64,000 nt of DNA from Bacteroidota bacterium (GTDB taxonomy: Bacteria; Bacteroidota; Bacteroidia; Bacteroidales; P3): the NCBI GenBank assembly GCA_017860255.1, contig JAFNAR010000002.1:62001-126000 (forward strand), given 5' to 3'. Below are positions 16,441-26,414 of this stretch, piece by piece. Position 1 is the stretch's first letter. Each line of letters opens with the position of its first letter. The position numbers and the translations under genes are program-made. The notes beneath the pieces were generated by a model. That model ran no database searches, was not told the origin of the DNA, and was given only the letters and a program-made list of their open reading frames with translations.

Positions 16441-18570
16441 ATGAAGAAATTCTTACTTTTTTTGGTGCTGGTATCAAATGTTATTTTTGTATCAGCTCAG
16501 CAAATATCATTAAATGATTTTTACAGGTTAGAAGCTAAAGGGCAGCTACCTAATGATTTGTCTAATATTATTAAAGGATTGAATTTTGATGGGTCAATTC
16601 CCAAAAACGATATTCAAAAAGCATCAAATGATAATATTAAGGAACTTTTGCTAACGGGTAGAATTGTTTATGGTGACACCGTTACAAAGTATTTGGAGAA
16701 AGTATTAGATAATTTATTGGTTAATGACTCCAAGTTAAGAAAGGAAATAAAAATTTACACCATTAAATCAGCAGAAGCAAATGCTTTTATGAATGGTGAT
16801 GGATTTTTGTTTGTTACCATAGGTTTTATTGCTCAATCAACCTCCGAAGCTGAAATTGCTTATGTAATTTCTCACGAACTTATACATTATGTAAAGAAGC
16901 ATTCGCAAAAAGAATACGATAATAAAGGAGATAAATTACAAACAATTGATGATTATTTAAAATACCATTCCCGTTCTCGAGAACAAGAGTTTGAGTGTGA
17001 TAAATTAGGTTACGAAAATTTCTTTAAAAACACCTCTTATGACTCTAAAGCCGTTGATGGGATGTTTGATATTCTTCAATATTCCTATTTACCTTTTGAC
17101 GAAGTTAAGTTAAGTAGAGATATTTTTGAAAATGAATACTACAAATTTAACGATAGTTATTTTCTTCAGAACATCACTCCTATTGTTTCTCGTGAAGATT
17201 ACATTGATACTTTCTCAACACATCCCAACCTAAAGTCAAGAAGAAATGAAATGGAAAGCATTGTTTCATCCTCCGTTGTTTTGGGAACAAGCAAGTTTAT
17301 TCAACCTCAAAGCTCATTTGAATTCATAAGAACCATTTCTCGTTTTGAAACAATAAACCAGCAAATTATTACCAATAATTATATTAAGGCTTATTATAAC
17401 ACTCTTTGCCTGATTAAGGATAATCCTGATAATAAGTTTCTAAAAACAGCTCTAAATGCTTCTCTATATGGAATTGCAAAAGCTAAGATTAGTGGTAACT
17501 ATCAGGATATTGATTTAGGAACTCAAAAAACTGAAGGAGAGATGCAGTTTGTTGTAAATCTTTTCAAGAAAATGAACAAAAAGGAGTTGGCACTTCTTAG
17601 TTTAAGACAATCTTGGGATGCAATGAAATCGTATCCTAATGTAAACTACTTCAAACTACTTTTTAATGATATGGTTAAGGCTTTGGTTGAAGAAAGTGAT
17701 TTAGGTTCATTAAATAAGTTCTCCGACTATAGAATGGGTGAGGTTATTGTGGAAGACACAACAGCAAATGACAATGAAAATAAAACAAAATACGATAAGG
17801 TTAAGAACAAAAGACTTGTTAGTCATTTAAAAAGCTTCAAAACCGAAAACTATATGCTTGGCGACTTAAAGAAGGATGAAGAATTTGTTAAAGCTTTCAA
17901 TTCTTCTTTAACCCAAATTGAAAATCAAAATGCCAATGATTATATCACATCATTAAGAGATAATTCAAAAAAATCAAAAGTTAAGAAAAAAATTATTGTA
18001 TTAAATTCATATGCTGAAAAAGCTTATCGCTCTGGCAAACCTTCATCCAAATCATCAAAAGAAACTCAAACAAAAAGACTGGAAAAAAGAATTAAAAATA
18101 TAGCTAAGGTTGCAAATCTCAATCCAGTAATAATTTCAAACTATCAAAAAGAACTTTCTCTGAACTATCAACTTAATTCACGTTTAATTGACTATTCAAG
18201 AAGTTTGAATAAGTTTTCTGAAATAACCTATGAAAGCAGAGATTCCGAAACCTTGGCAAAGGAATTAGGTACTCCTATTTTAAATTTGGTTTATTATGAA
18301 AAGAAATCTTTGGTTTACAAAAAAAATAAGACTTATAAAAGACTTCATACCCTTTTCTCATCAATGACTCTTCCAACACTTCCATTCAGCATTTATCAAT
18401 GGATATTTAGAGAACAATCAGGAAAACTGGTTTTTATTTCCTACGATTTAGAGAATAACAAAACAATATATTCAACAACAAAGCAATTTGAACATGAAAA
18501 TACTTTTGATATGTTAAATCAAGAGCTTTATGAGTGCTATGTTAAAACTAATAATCTTTCAAAAAACTAA
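16441..18570 (+). CDS. Secreted M48-family metalloprotease with large C-terminal extension
   Basis: A 709-residue protein with a Sec signal peptide (about 1-20, ending VSA-Q). The Zn-protease core spans about 80-280. HELIH (145-149) supplies two histidines and the catalytic Glu; the third ligand is probably E183 in EFECDKLG. The core continues to THPNLKSRRNEM, the M48 C-terminal marker. About 400 further residues, mostly helical and lysine-rich, are not recognised. Many BepA/LoiP-like M48 proteases act in outer-membrane quality control. The operon with two beta-barrel-like genes (18572, 20748) fits that. Catalytic residues appear intact. Confidence 0.85.
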   Translation: MKKFLLFLVLVSNVIFVSAQQISLNDFYRLEAKGQLPNDLSNIIKGLNFDGSIPKNDIQKASNDNIKELLLTGRIVYGDTVTKYLEKVLDNLLVNDSKLRKEIKIYTIKSAEANAFMNGDGFLFVTIGFIAQSTSEAEIAYVISHELIHYVKKHSQKEYDNKGDKLQTIDDYLKYHSRSREQEFECDKLGYENFFKNTSYDSKAVDGMFDILQYSYLPFDEVKLSRDIFENEYYKFNDSYFLQNITPIVSREDYIDTFSTHPNLKSRRNEMESIVSSSVVLGTSKFIQPQSSFEFIRTISRFETINQQIITNNYIKAYYNTLCLIKDNPDNKFLKTALNASLYGIAKAKISGNYQDIDLGTQKTEGEMQFVVNLFKKMNKKELALLSLRQSWDAMKSYPNVNYFKLLFNDMVKALVEESDLGSLNKFSDYRMGEVIVEDTTANDNENKTKYDKVKNKRLVSHLKSFKTENYMLGDLKKDEEFVKAFNSSLTQIENQNANDYITSLRDNSKKSKVKKKIIVLNSYAEKAYRSGKPSSKSSKETQTKRLEKRIKNIAKVANLNPVIISNYQKELSLNYQLNSRLIDYSRSLNKFSEITYESRDSETLAKELGTPILNLVYYEKKSLVYKKNKTYKRLHTLFSSMTLPTLPFSIYQWIFREQSGKLVFISYDLENNKTIYSTTKQFEHENTFDMLNQELYECYVKTNNLSKN

Positions 18571-18571
18571 T

Positions 18572-19273
18572 ATGATGAAGAAATATAGACTTTTATTATT
18601 TGTTATTGTTATTGCTTGTTCTTCTAATGTTTTTGGTCAAGCAGGTTATTTGGGAAAAAGATGCCACTTTGTTTTTGACACTCGTTTCTCCCCTACAATT
18701 ATAACTCCAGTCTATACAGTAGTAACAAAGTACTGTGATTTTAACACACATTTTTCTCCAAGCTTTGAATATGTTGTAAACAGAGACTGGGTAATTGGTG
18801 CAAGCTATCAGTTTGAACATTCAAAATATACTCCAGAGTATTCATCTCATAATGAAATACCAATTCCCCCTCCTAATTATACTGCTCAAGAGTCTGATAT
18901 AGATTTATATGGATTTGGCATTTATGCAAAATACTACACCAATCCAAAAGCACCTCTTGGCTACTATTACAAGTTTGGATTAGATTACTTCACCTATACT
19001 GCCACTGGAGAAATTAAATATGATTACCTTCCAATGTCAACCACTTTCAAGGGAGAAGACTGGGCTTTGGGATTTAGAGTTGAATTTGGAAAAACAGTTT
19101 TAGTTTCAAACTATATTTCATTAGGCACAGGCCTTTCGCTTGGAGCATTGACAAATGGTTATCGTTTTATGAGTATTGACAAATTAAATGAACCAATGGA
19201 CCAAGCCTCAACACGTGTACTTGCCAATTACTTTATTGGAGTTAATTTAACATTAGGAATTTTACCTTTTTAA
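18572..19273 (+). CDS. Outer membrane beta-barrel protein
   Basis: Starts at ATG 18572 (MMKKYRLLLFVI), one base after the protease stop; a longer reading from 18530 would lie inside the protease gene and loses the signal peptide. The product of about 233 residues has a Sec signal ending VFGQ and alternating aromatic beta-strands (FDTRFSPTIITPVYTV, WVIGASYQFEHSKYTPEY, YYYKFGLDYFTYTATGEIKYDY), typical of an 8-10 strand outer-membrane barrel. Substrate or partner unknown. Cotranscribed with the M48 protease. Confidence 0.75.
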   Translation: MMKKYRLLLFVIVIACSSNVFGQAGYLGKRCHFVFDTRFSPTIITPVYTVVTKYCDFNTHFSPSFEYVVNRDWVIGASYQFEHSKYTPEYSSHNEIPIPPPNYTAQESDIDLYGFGIYAKYYTNPKAPLGYYYKFGLDYFTYTATGEIKYDYLPMSTTFKGEDWALGFRVEFGKTVLVSNYISLGTGLSLGALTNGYRFMSIDKLNEPMDQASTRVLANYFIGVNLTLGILPF

Positions 19274-19295
19274 TATTTAAAAATACAGAATTAGT

Positions 19296-20726
19296 ATGAA
19301 AAGATTTTTTATCGTTTTTGCTATGCTCTTTAGCTTTGGAGCTTTCTCACAAAACATTCAATGGGGTGAAGATTATGAACCTGAGGATGATGGTTCAATT
19401 TACAATTATGTAGGCTCATTTGGAGAAACGCATTATTACAGTTTTGGCTACCAGACAACAGCATTTACAAGAAGATTTAACAGAGTTGGATTAATGTCTG
19501 TTACTAAAAACAATGTTAAGACCTATAATCCTGAATATTTCAAAATACCAACTTTCTCACTTATTAAGACCGTTACAACAAACAATGAAGTTGCAATAAT
19601 TTATTCCGAAGTAAATAAAGATATTGAAAAGAATCAGGTTAAGTGTAAACTGATTGACAAAAATACTCTTTTAGAAAAATCAGAAAAGGTTTTGTTAGCC
19701 TTTAACCATACAAGAAGAGATGACCCAAAAATTTATCTTTATTCTTCACCTGATAAGTCAAAATATGTTATCACTTACATGAATGTAAATTCAAAAACCG
19801 ATGAAGGTTTCTACAGTGTAAACGTTTACGATAAAGACTTTAATAAAATCTGGGATAAAAAATACTCAACAGAAAATGAAGGTACAGTTTATTTTATGGA
19901 CGTTGCTGTAAATAATAATGGAGATGTTTACCTCCTTTCAAAATTTGAATCAAATGAAGAAAAGGTTTATCTTTCAAAACTAAATGATGAAGAAATAACA
20001 GAATATTATGTAAGCGATAAAATCAAGCTTAAAGATGCTAAACTGCATTTGATTGACAGCGATAATGTTTTTATTGGCAACAACTCAGAAGGTAATTTTA
20101 ATGGCTATACATATAAAATAAGCACAGAAGAAATAACCAATACCGTTTCCTTTGAATACAAAAAAGAAAAAGGAACACTTTGGGTGATAAAAGATATACT
20201 AACCTTAGAAAATGGTAACTTGGTTGCAATTGTTCAAGATGCCTATCTATACATTTACGAAACAACAAAAACACCTCCAACCTACACCTATTTCAACAGA
20301 AGCTTCTATGCACTCTGCATAAATCCAAACCAGTCAAACCTTGTTTACAATCAACTTGTGTCAAAGGCAACATGCTATTATAACCGCTGGCAAATAGAAT
20401 ATGGACAGTTTGAAAGACCACTTTTCTTTACCAAAGGAAACGATTTCTACGCAGTATACAACACCGACAAAGACGATAACGACCTTAGCGATGAAGTGTT
20501 TGTTGAAACCAATATCAGATTCCCTAAAGGCAAGAAAGTTGTTGTAACCAATCTTATGAAAATTTCACCAGAAGGCAAACCAACTCTTAAAACACTATTC
20601 TCTAAAAAAGAAAATCAGGCATTCTTCTCCGAAAACCTTTCATTTAAAGATGAACAGGGAAACATAATAATGGGAAGATTTAAAGGAGATATACTTAACT
20701 TCGGAACAATGGAAATAAATAATTAA
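19296..20726 (+). CDS. Exported protein of unknown function, beta-propeller-like
   Basis: A 476-residue protein with a signal peptide (MKRFFIVFAMLFSFGAFSQ). The mature part shows recurring strands such as KIYLYSSPDKSKYVITYMNV, VAVNNNGDVYLLSKFESNEEKVYLSKLN and YALCINPNQSNLVY, which resemble the blades of a propeller. I do not recognise a family. It lies between two beta-barrel genes, 22 bases after one and 21 bases before the next, so all four genes of the 16441-21389 run are probably one operon acting at the cell envelope. Confidence 0.7.
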   Translation: MKRFFIVFAMLFSFGAFSQNIQWGEDYEPEDDGSIYNYVGSFGETHYYSFGYQTTAFTRRFNRVGLMSVTKNNVKTYNPEYFKIPTFSLIKTVTTNNEVAIIYSEVNKDIEKNQVKCKLIDKNTLLEKSEKVLLAFNHTRRDDPKIYLYSSPDKSKYVITYMNVNSKTDEGFYSVNVYDKDFNKIWDKKYSTENEGTVYFMDVAVNNNGDVYLLSKFESNEEKVYLSKLNDEEITEYYVSDKIKLKDAKLHLIDSDNVFIGNNSEGNFNGYTYKISTEEITNTVSFEYKKEKGTLWVIKDILTLENGNLVAIVQDAYLYIYETTKTPPTYTYFNRSFYALCINPNQSNLVYNQLVSKATCYYNRWQIEYGQFERPLFFTKGNDFYAVYNTDKDDNDLSDEVFVETNIRFPKGKKVVVTNLMKISPEGKPTLKTLFSKKENQAFFSENLSFKDEQGNIIMGRFKGDILNFGTMEINN

Positions 20727-20747
20727 CTAAAATAAAAGATAAAAAAC

Positions 20748-21389
20748 ATGAAGAAACAAGTACTTTTTTTCGCAATGCTATTTAGCATTTCAACCCTTTT
20801 CTCACAAGGCTACAGCAAAGGAGACTGGCAATTTGGACCCGTATTATCTATAGGAGTTAATATGGATATTACAAAATTTGCCAACTCTAATTTTGGTATA
20901 GATGGTGGATTATTTTACAACTATGCCTTCACTGATGTAACACTTGGAATTGTTGAAACAAAATATGAACTTCGTACAGATATGAATACCTTATGGCAAT
21001 ATATACACATTCCAGCACTTATTTGTTTTCAGTTTAACAATCAGTATTTAGGATTTGGAGCTCAATACTCCTATTGTTTATCTCCAGCTAAAAATTATTT
21101 AGAAATTCCTGGAGGAACACTTAACTACCCTTCAGCAATAATAGAATACAGCTACATTGCACATACAATTAGCAATGGACACACCATAACCTATATACCT
21201 GAAGGCTTCAGAGCAATAGCAAGAGTTGGATATTCCCTTACAAATGTTGCTTATGGAATTGCAAATGGAACATTTCAGGGAGGAACTTTCAAATATCATC
21301 CATTCTTTCTTGAAACAACATTACGTTTCGATATAGGTAAATACTTTGGCAAAAACACTCAAAAAGCTAAGAAAAGAAGAAGGAAATAA
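20748..21389 (+). CDS. Outer membrane beta-barrel protein
   Basis: A 213-residue protein with a signal peptide (MKKQVLFFAMLFSISTLFSQG) and barrel-like strands: WQFGPVLSIGVNMDITKF, FGIDGGLFYNYAF, LGFGAQYSYCLSPAKN, then HPFFLETTLRFDIGKYF near the end. The C-terminal tail is basic (KKAKKRRRK), which is unusual after a barrel-closing strand and may be periplasmic. Last gene of the M48 protease operon. Confidence 0.75.
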   Translation: MKKQVLFFAMLFSISTLFSQGYSKGDWQFGPVLSIGVNMDITKFANSNFGIDGGLFYNYAFTDVTLGIVETKYELRTDMNTLWQYIHIPALICFQFNNQYLGFGAQYSYCLSPAKNYLEIPGGTLNYPSAIIEYSYIAHTISNGHTITYIPEGFRAIARVGYSLTNVAYGIANGTFQGGTFKYHPFFLETTLRFDIGKYFGKNTQKAKKRRRK

Positions 21390-21390
21390 C

Positions 21391-21609
21391 CTAACCCCTA
21401 TCCCCTTTATGGCTTTGGTACACCTTTACAGAAGTATAAACAGAACCTAAAGCCAAAAGCAACCCAGTACCAGTACCAACTGGAGCCCCTCCAGAAGGAG
21501 CAGAATTAACATTATTCCCATGATTTTCAGGAGGAGTAGGTTGAGAAAAAGATGAAATTGAAATTAAAATAAGAGTTAAAAAGAAGATAATTTTTATTTT
21601 TTGATTCAT
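21391..21609 (-). CDS. Short exported PID-CTERM-like peptide
   Basis: A 72-residue protein: signal peptide (about 1-22, ISSFSQ), a Pro/Asn/Gly-rich linker, then GGAPVGTGTGLLLALGSVYTSV and a short basic tail. That tripartite end (APIDGG-like motif, small hydrophobic helix, Lys/Arg tail) resembles the PID-CTERM sorting signal seen in many small Bacteroidota proteins. The canonical Pro-Ile-Asp is not present here (APVGTGTG), so the assignment is tentative. The gene is convergent with the beta-barrel gene, only one base away. Confidence 0.6.
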   Translation of the reverse strand: MNQKIKIIFFLTLILISISSFSQPTPPENHGNNVNSAPSGGAPVGTGTGLLLALGSVYTSVKVYQSHKGDRG

Positions 21610-21670
21610 AGAAAAATAGTTTTTTGATTATTAATTTAATTTTTCACTTTAATGATTTTATTTATTCCTT

Positions 21671-21704
21671 AATTTCAGAATGATTAATTAATCATTCTGA
21701 AATT
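21671..21704 (-). terminator. Perfect 34-bp palindromic terminator of the lamin-tail gene
   Basis: 17-base arms (from AATTTCAGAATG to its complement) form an uninterrupted palindrome. It overlaps the stop codon of the 21703-24753 gene. Being symmetric it could stop transcription in either direction. Confidence 0.55.
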
Positions 21705-24700
21705 ATAGGTTTATAATTTTTCTTATATAAGTTTTATGTTGTGTTTTGATCTTTAGAATAAATATTCCTTTTTGATTTATATTTATTGAATTGGAATTAA
21801 CATTATTATTTATTTTTTGACCTCTTACATTTGTTAATTCAAGGCTCAATATCTTAGATGAAGAAATTACATTTACTTTATCTTCTGATTGATTCAGTGA
21901 AATATTATCATTTTTAGTTTTTATTTCTTCATTTGACAATTGGTTTCTGTAGATTTTGAGTTGAAATTTATCTTGAGAGGCTATAGAATTTGAATAAAAG
22001 CTATAAACACTATCATTTTTAAAGTTGATTAATTCAACATTAGTAGCTTTGTCAAAAAGTGAAATTTTATAATATTGATCAATGGAATCAAAATCCAATC
22101 TTATATTATAGTTATCTTCTGTTTTGGCCACAAATCCAATATCTATTATTAAACTATCTTCAATTTGTGGTATCGAGTTTAAAGAAAAAATATCATTACC
22201 ATATTTAGTTGATATTTCAGGACTTTGAGACCAACCACTAAGTTTCCTATTATCATAATCGATATCATATCCCAAACTAGCACTATCAATAATTATAAGA
22301 TAAGTCTTATCATTACCCTCAGAAGAAGATACATTTAAGTTAATGACAGAGAAATCTTCAGTATTTTTTGATTCAGAAACAGTTTTATTTATTGTTAAGT
22401 TGTTATTTAAATCACCAACTTGAACCATAAAACCTGAGAAAGGAGGAATTGAATCAGTAGGGAGCAATGGAAGGTAATTTGAAGTATTATTATCCAATAA
22501 TGAAGGAAGAGAAACGTTTGTCCTTTGAAGTTGATTTAATTTAATATAAAAAGGATAAGGATTGCTACATAAATGCCAACCCCTTTGAATGATTGGAGAG
22601 GATAAAGACGCATTACTCAAAAGCGAATAAGAATTTTCATTATTTAATTCTCCATAAAATTTCAATAATTTATCATTTTCATAACTTACCAAGTATCCTC
22701 TACAATCAACAAAAAAATCACTAGCGTTTGATACATACTTCCAATTCATCCATATCCCTTCTGTTTCAAAATCCTCTTTCCAATAATATAAATCATCATT
22801 TGCAGATATATTAAAATAGATTGATCCAATTGAATCTTGAGTACTTGAAGAAGATTTAATTGGCAAACCATATAAATTCCATCCATTATTATTAAAAGTA
22901 TAACCTTTAAAATATGATTCAATAATTGTTTTACTTAATACATTCAAATTACCATTATTGATAAAAGAAGCTCTATTTTGATTTAGAGTGTCTTTAATAA
23001 TTAAATTATAACATTCTGCATTAGTTCCATTATCAATTCTTAAGATTTGATTATTAAGAAGAATTGCATTATCAATTTTTGTCGGTTTTCTCTTAGACCA
23101 ATTTGCATCATCCCAAGAGCCATTAGTTAGTCTTTGAGAATTAACTCCCGTTTGAAACAAAACACTATTTGAATATACACTATCATTTCCATTAATAAAT
23201 AATAATGTTGCTTCATAGTAAGTATCTTCTTCAAGATTTTCCAAAATGGAAGAAGTATCTGAATTAGATATATTCTCAATTTTTGCCAAACTATCAACAT
23301 TCCCAAAAGCATTATCCATAGTATGCTTCCCAAAATCAGCAAAATTATTAGACGGAGGTGTTGTAGTATTCACAACTCCTATCATATTCCACTGAGAATT
23401 CAGCGTTGGGAAACCACTCGTAGGATTAACATTTACGCCTTTGCTAACATTTGATTTACGTCTTAAAGTTGTTTTTGAGGTTTGAATCCCTGTAGAAGTC
23501 CATCCATTTATTCCAGGATTTTCTCCTAAGCAACCAAATATATCAACATACTCACCATTTTTCATTAAAGCTATTGCATCATCACCATTAAATAAAAACT
23601 GACCTTTTAATATCGTATCTTTACAAAAAACTCCTTCATTTGAAACATTAATATTCTTCAGAGATTCCATTAAAACAAAACATTGATTAGCTTTTATCGT
23701 ATCTAAAAATGATAATGGAGAAATTCTTGCATTTCCTGTAGCTAAATGATACTTTATTGAATAATCACCCAAACAAATATCCCTGCCTGTACCATTATAT
23801 ATTTCAATAGCTCTATTATATGTATCTGCTGTAGTATATTCAGAAATAAATAAATCATCTGCAAAAATATTTGTGCCATTAGATTTCTTCTTAATAATTA
23901 TTTGTCTATTTGAATTATTATCTGAAGAAGAGAAATTAAGTTTTGCTGAATTTGGAGAAATATCAATTACATTATTAATTGTAGCCTGTTTTAGAGTTGT
24001 AAAAGAAATAGTATCTGTTCTCCCCTCAATAAAACAATGATAAATAGTATTAGGTTTTAAAGATGATATTTGTAATGAATTTGTATTAGAAGAAAATGGA
24101 GAAGATGGTATTGGCGTTTTTATTATATAAGCATAAGAAACAGATAAATCATCAATAATTAAATTTTGAGATGTATTTGAATAAAATTTTATCTTACAAT
24201 TTGAATTTCCACTTGAAAAAATGGTATCATAAATTTTAGATGAGTTTTTATTAACTGAAACCGTAGAAGAATTAGAAGGAAAATTTCCTAAACTATCGGA
24301 TTGATATATACTTAAATAATTTACACTTGAAGTAGAAGTATTTTTAATTGAAAACCTTAATTTATAATTACCTTCTGATTTAGATAAATTCAAGAAAGGA
24401 GTAACCAAACCTCCATATAAACCAAAAGAACAACTATCACCATTATTATTATAAAAATTACGTCCCCGAAAACCTATATTATTGGTGTAAGAAAAAGGCA
24501 AATTCAAATATGTATAATAAGCACTATAAAGATTTCCACTATTTGTAATTGGAAAACGAGAAAAATTTTCAAAAAGGGCAATAGTATCTTCAGCTGATTT
24601 AGTAAAAACATGAATATTTAAATTCTCTCCTTCTGAATTAGGAAAAGAAATTATTGTAGAATTATAAGTTGTATTTGTTGAAGTTAAGCTTTGAGAAAAT

Positions 24701-24753
24701 GCATAATTTATAAAGCTAATAGATAAAATAAAAAAGAGAAATAATTTATTCAT
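21703..24753 (-). CDS. Secreted lamin-tail-domain protein with T9SS sorting domain
   Basis: A 1016-residue exported protein. After the signal peptide (about 1-20) comes a beta-rich domain, then a lamin tail domain (about 300-440) with FISEYTTADTYNRAIEIYNGTGRDICLGDYSIKY and FLFNGDDAIALMKNGEYVDIFGCLG. Further on are beta-sandwich regions without a clear family. The last 60 or so residues form a T9SS type A sorting domain (SLELTNVRGQKIN ... KGIFILKI). Bacterial lamin-tail domains sit in secreted nucleases and surface proteins; I see no nuclease motif here. Strong N/S bias in the sequence is usual for this class. Confidence 0.85.
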   Translation of the reverse strand: MNKLFLFFILSISFINYAFSQSLTSTNTTYNSTIISFPNSEGENLNIHVFTKSAEDTIALFENFSRFPITNSGNLYSAYYTYLNLPFSYTNNIGFRGRNFYNNNGDSCSFGLYGGLVTPFLNLSKSEGNYKLRFSIKNTSTSSVNYLSIYQSDSLGNFPSNSSTVSVNKNSSKIYDTIFSSGNSNCKIKFYSNTSQNLIIDDLSVSYAYIIKTPIPSSPFSSNTNSLQISSLKPNTIYHCFIEGRTDTISFTTLKQATINNVIDISPNSAKLNFSSSDNNSNRQIIIKKKSNGTNIFADDLFISEYTTADTYNRAIEIYNGTGRDICLGDYSIKYHLATGNARISPLSFLDTIKANQCFVLMESLKNINVSNEGVFCKDTILKGQFLFNGDDAIALMKNGEYVDIFGCLGENPGINGWTSTGIQTSKTTLRRKSNVSKGVNVNPTSGFPTLNSQWNMIGVVNTTTPPSNNFADFGKHTMDNAFGNVDSLAKIENISNSDTSSILENLEEDTYYEATLLFINGNDSVYSNSVLFQTGVNSQRLTNGSWDDANWSKRKPTKIDNAILLNNQILRIDNGTNAECYNLIIKDTLNQNRASFINNGNLNVLSKTIIESYFKGYTFNNNGWNLYGLPIKSSSSTQDSIGSIYFNISANDDLYYWKEDFETEGIWMNWKYVSNASDFFVDCRGYLVSYENDKLLKFYGELNNENSYSLLSNASLSSPIIQRGWHLCSNPYPFYIKLNQLQRTNVSLPSLLDNNTSNYLPLLPTDSIPPFSGFMVQVGDLNNNLTINKTVSESKNTEDFSVINLNVSSSEGNDKTYLIIIDSASLGYDIDYDNRKLSGWSQSPEISTKYGNDIFSLNSIPQIEDSLIIDIGFVAKTEDNYNIRLDFDSIDQYYKISLFDKATNVELINFKNDSVYSFYSNSIASQDKFQLKIYRNQLSNEEIKTKNDNISLNQSEDKVNVISSSKILSLELTNVRGQKINNNVNSNSININQKGIFILKIKTQHKTYIRKIINL

Positions 24754-24834
24754 AATATGTATAATTTATTTTCCTGCAAATGTATTATTTTATTTTTAGA
24801 ATACAAAATAATTCTTAATTTTTTCTCTTATTTC

Positions 24835-24866
24835 TTGCAAGTGAAAAAATATTTTATATATCTTTG
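24835..24866 (+). promoter_or_regulatory. Promoter of the SPFH operon
   Basis: TTG (24835-24837) and TATCTTTG (24859-24866) lie 21 bases apart, about 45 bases before the SPFH ATG. Confidence 0.5.
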
Positions 24867-24910
24867 CAATATCAAAATGATATTATTTATAACTAAAAAA
24901 TTATTGTAAA

Positions 24911-25831
24911 ATGAACACACAAGAAAAAGAGTTTAATGGTCTTAGGGTTTCGGGCTTTTTTATGATTCTTATCCAAATTATTATTATTGCTGCTATGATT
25001 TTCGTTGCAACTAAGTTTGAGGGCAACGAGGGTTGGATTATTGTAAGTGAATTAGTATTGTTTACAATACTTATGTTTTCTCTTATTGGTTTTGTTATGA
25101 TTGAACCAAATGAGGCCAGAGTAATGATTTTCTTTGGCAAGTATAAGGGTACTATGAAGCAAAATGGTTTCTTTTGGGTTAATCCTTTCTATGTTAAGAA
25201 AAAACTTGTTATTAGAGCAAGGAATTTAGACATTGAGCCTATTAAGGTTAATGATAAAAAGGGTAATCCTGTTATGATTGGTCTTATTTTGGTTTGGAGA
25301 ATTAAGGATACTTATAAGGTTATGTTTGATATTGACAATAAGACCGATGCTCAATCGAAAATGAATGAGAGGATGAATTCTTATCAACAGTTTGTCGCCA
25401 TTCAGAGTGATGCTGCTTTAAGAAATATTGCTGGTCAGTTTGCTTATGATAATAATGAAATTGACGATGATATTACTTTGCGTTCTGGTGGTGAAGAGGT
25501 TAATGATAAGCTTGAAATTGAATTGAACAAAAGGTTATTCCTTGCTGGTATTGAAGTTGTGGAGGCAAGAATTAATTATTTGGCTTATGCTCCTGAAATT
25601 GCTGCTGTTATGCTTCGTCGTCAACAGGCTTCTGCAATTATTGCTGCTCGTGAAAAGATTGTTGAGGGTGCTGTTTCGATGGTTAAGATGGCTTTAGATA
25701 AACTTTCAAGTGAAGAGATTGTTGAGCTTGATGATGACAAGAAGGCTGCAATGGTTAGCAATTTATTGGTGGTGCTTTGTGCTGATGAACAGGCTAAGCC
25801 AGTTGTTAATACTGGAACTCTTTATCAATAG
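24911..25831 (+). CDS. SPFH/band 7 domain membrane protein
   Basis: A 306-residue flotillin-like protein. Two hydrophobic segments (about 13-35 and 45-65) are followed by the SPFH domain with EPNEARVMIFFGKYKGTMKQNGFFWVNPFY, the family's opening motif, and then LIEVVEARINYLAYAPEIAAVMLRRQQASAI in the coiled arm. SPFH proteins form membrane-scaffold rings; the molecular role of this one is unknown. The genes at 25866 and 26414 follow at short spacing, forming a compact operon of scaffold, membrane PH-like protein and small DNA-binding protein. Confidence 0.92.
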   Translation: MNTQEKEFNGLRVSGFFMILIQIIIIAAMIFVATKFEGNEGWIIVSELVLFTILMFSLIGFVMIEPNEARVMIFFGKYKGTMKQNGFFWVNPFYVKKKLVIRARNLDIEPIKVNDKKGNPVMIGLILVWRIKDTYKVMFDIDNKTDAQSKMNERMNSYQQFVAIQSDAALRNIAGQFAYDNNEIDDDITLRSGGEEVNDKLEIELNKRLFLAGIEVVEARINYLAYAPEIAAVMLRRQQASAIIAAREKIVEGAVSMVKMALDKLSSEEIVELDDDKKAAMVSNLLVVLCADEQAKPVVNTGTLYQ

Positions 25832-25865
25832 GGTTTAGTTTATTATTTAAGTAAAAAATTGAGTT

Positions 25866-26414
25866 ATGGCAAGGGTTCAATTGATTGAGTTTAATGAAAG
25901 ACAATACCAGAAATCATGGTGGAAATGGTTGCTTATGATTGGTTTGGATTTAATGTTTATTGTTGGGGTTATTATGCAGGTTGGTTATGGAAGGGCTTTT
26001 GGTGATAATCCTATGAGCAATACTATGTTAATTATTGTTACTTTATTTGTTATTATTTTTTCGAGTGTGCTTTTGCTTAGCTATCTTCAAACTTATATTA
26101 ATGATGAGGGTGTGTATGTGATGTACTTTCCTTTTCATCTTAAGTATAAGTTTTTTAGTTGGGAGAGTATTGAATCGGCAAAGGTTAGGAGATATAATCC
26201 TTTAATTGAATTTGGAGGATGGGGAGTTAAAAGAAATAGATTGCGTTTTCGCAATTTTAGGGTTCAAGTTAAAAGTAATATTTGTTATACCGTTTCGGGA
26301 AATAATGGTTTGGAACTTATTTTGAAAGATGGTACTAAGATTATGATTGGTACTCATTCTCCTAATTCTTTGGAAGAAGCTCTTAATAAATTATATAAGA
26401 AAGGGAAAAGTTGA
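25866..26414 (+). CDS. Two-helix membrane protein with a PH-like cytoplasmic domain
   Basis: A 182-residue protein with two transmembrane helices (about 18-40 and 53-75) followed by a beta-rich domain: YINDEGVYVMYFPFHLKYKFFSWESIESAKVRRYNPL, then GLELILKDGTKIMIGTHSPNSLEEAL. The IMIGT...P..L.EAL ending is characteristic of bacterial PH-like (bPH) domains. I infer a membrane-associated accessory of the SPFH protein. Its TGA overlaps the ATG of the next gene by one base (26414). Confidence 0.8.
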   Translation: MARVQLIEFNERQYQKSWWKWLLMIGLDLMFIVGVIMQVGYGRAFGDNPMSNTMLIIVTLFVIIFSSVLLLSYLQTYINDEGVYVMYFPFHLKYKFFSWESIESAKVRRYNPLIEFGGWGVKRNRLRFRNFRVQVKSNICYTVSGNNGLELILKDGTKIMIGTHSPNSLEEALNKLYKKGKS

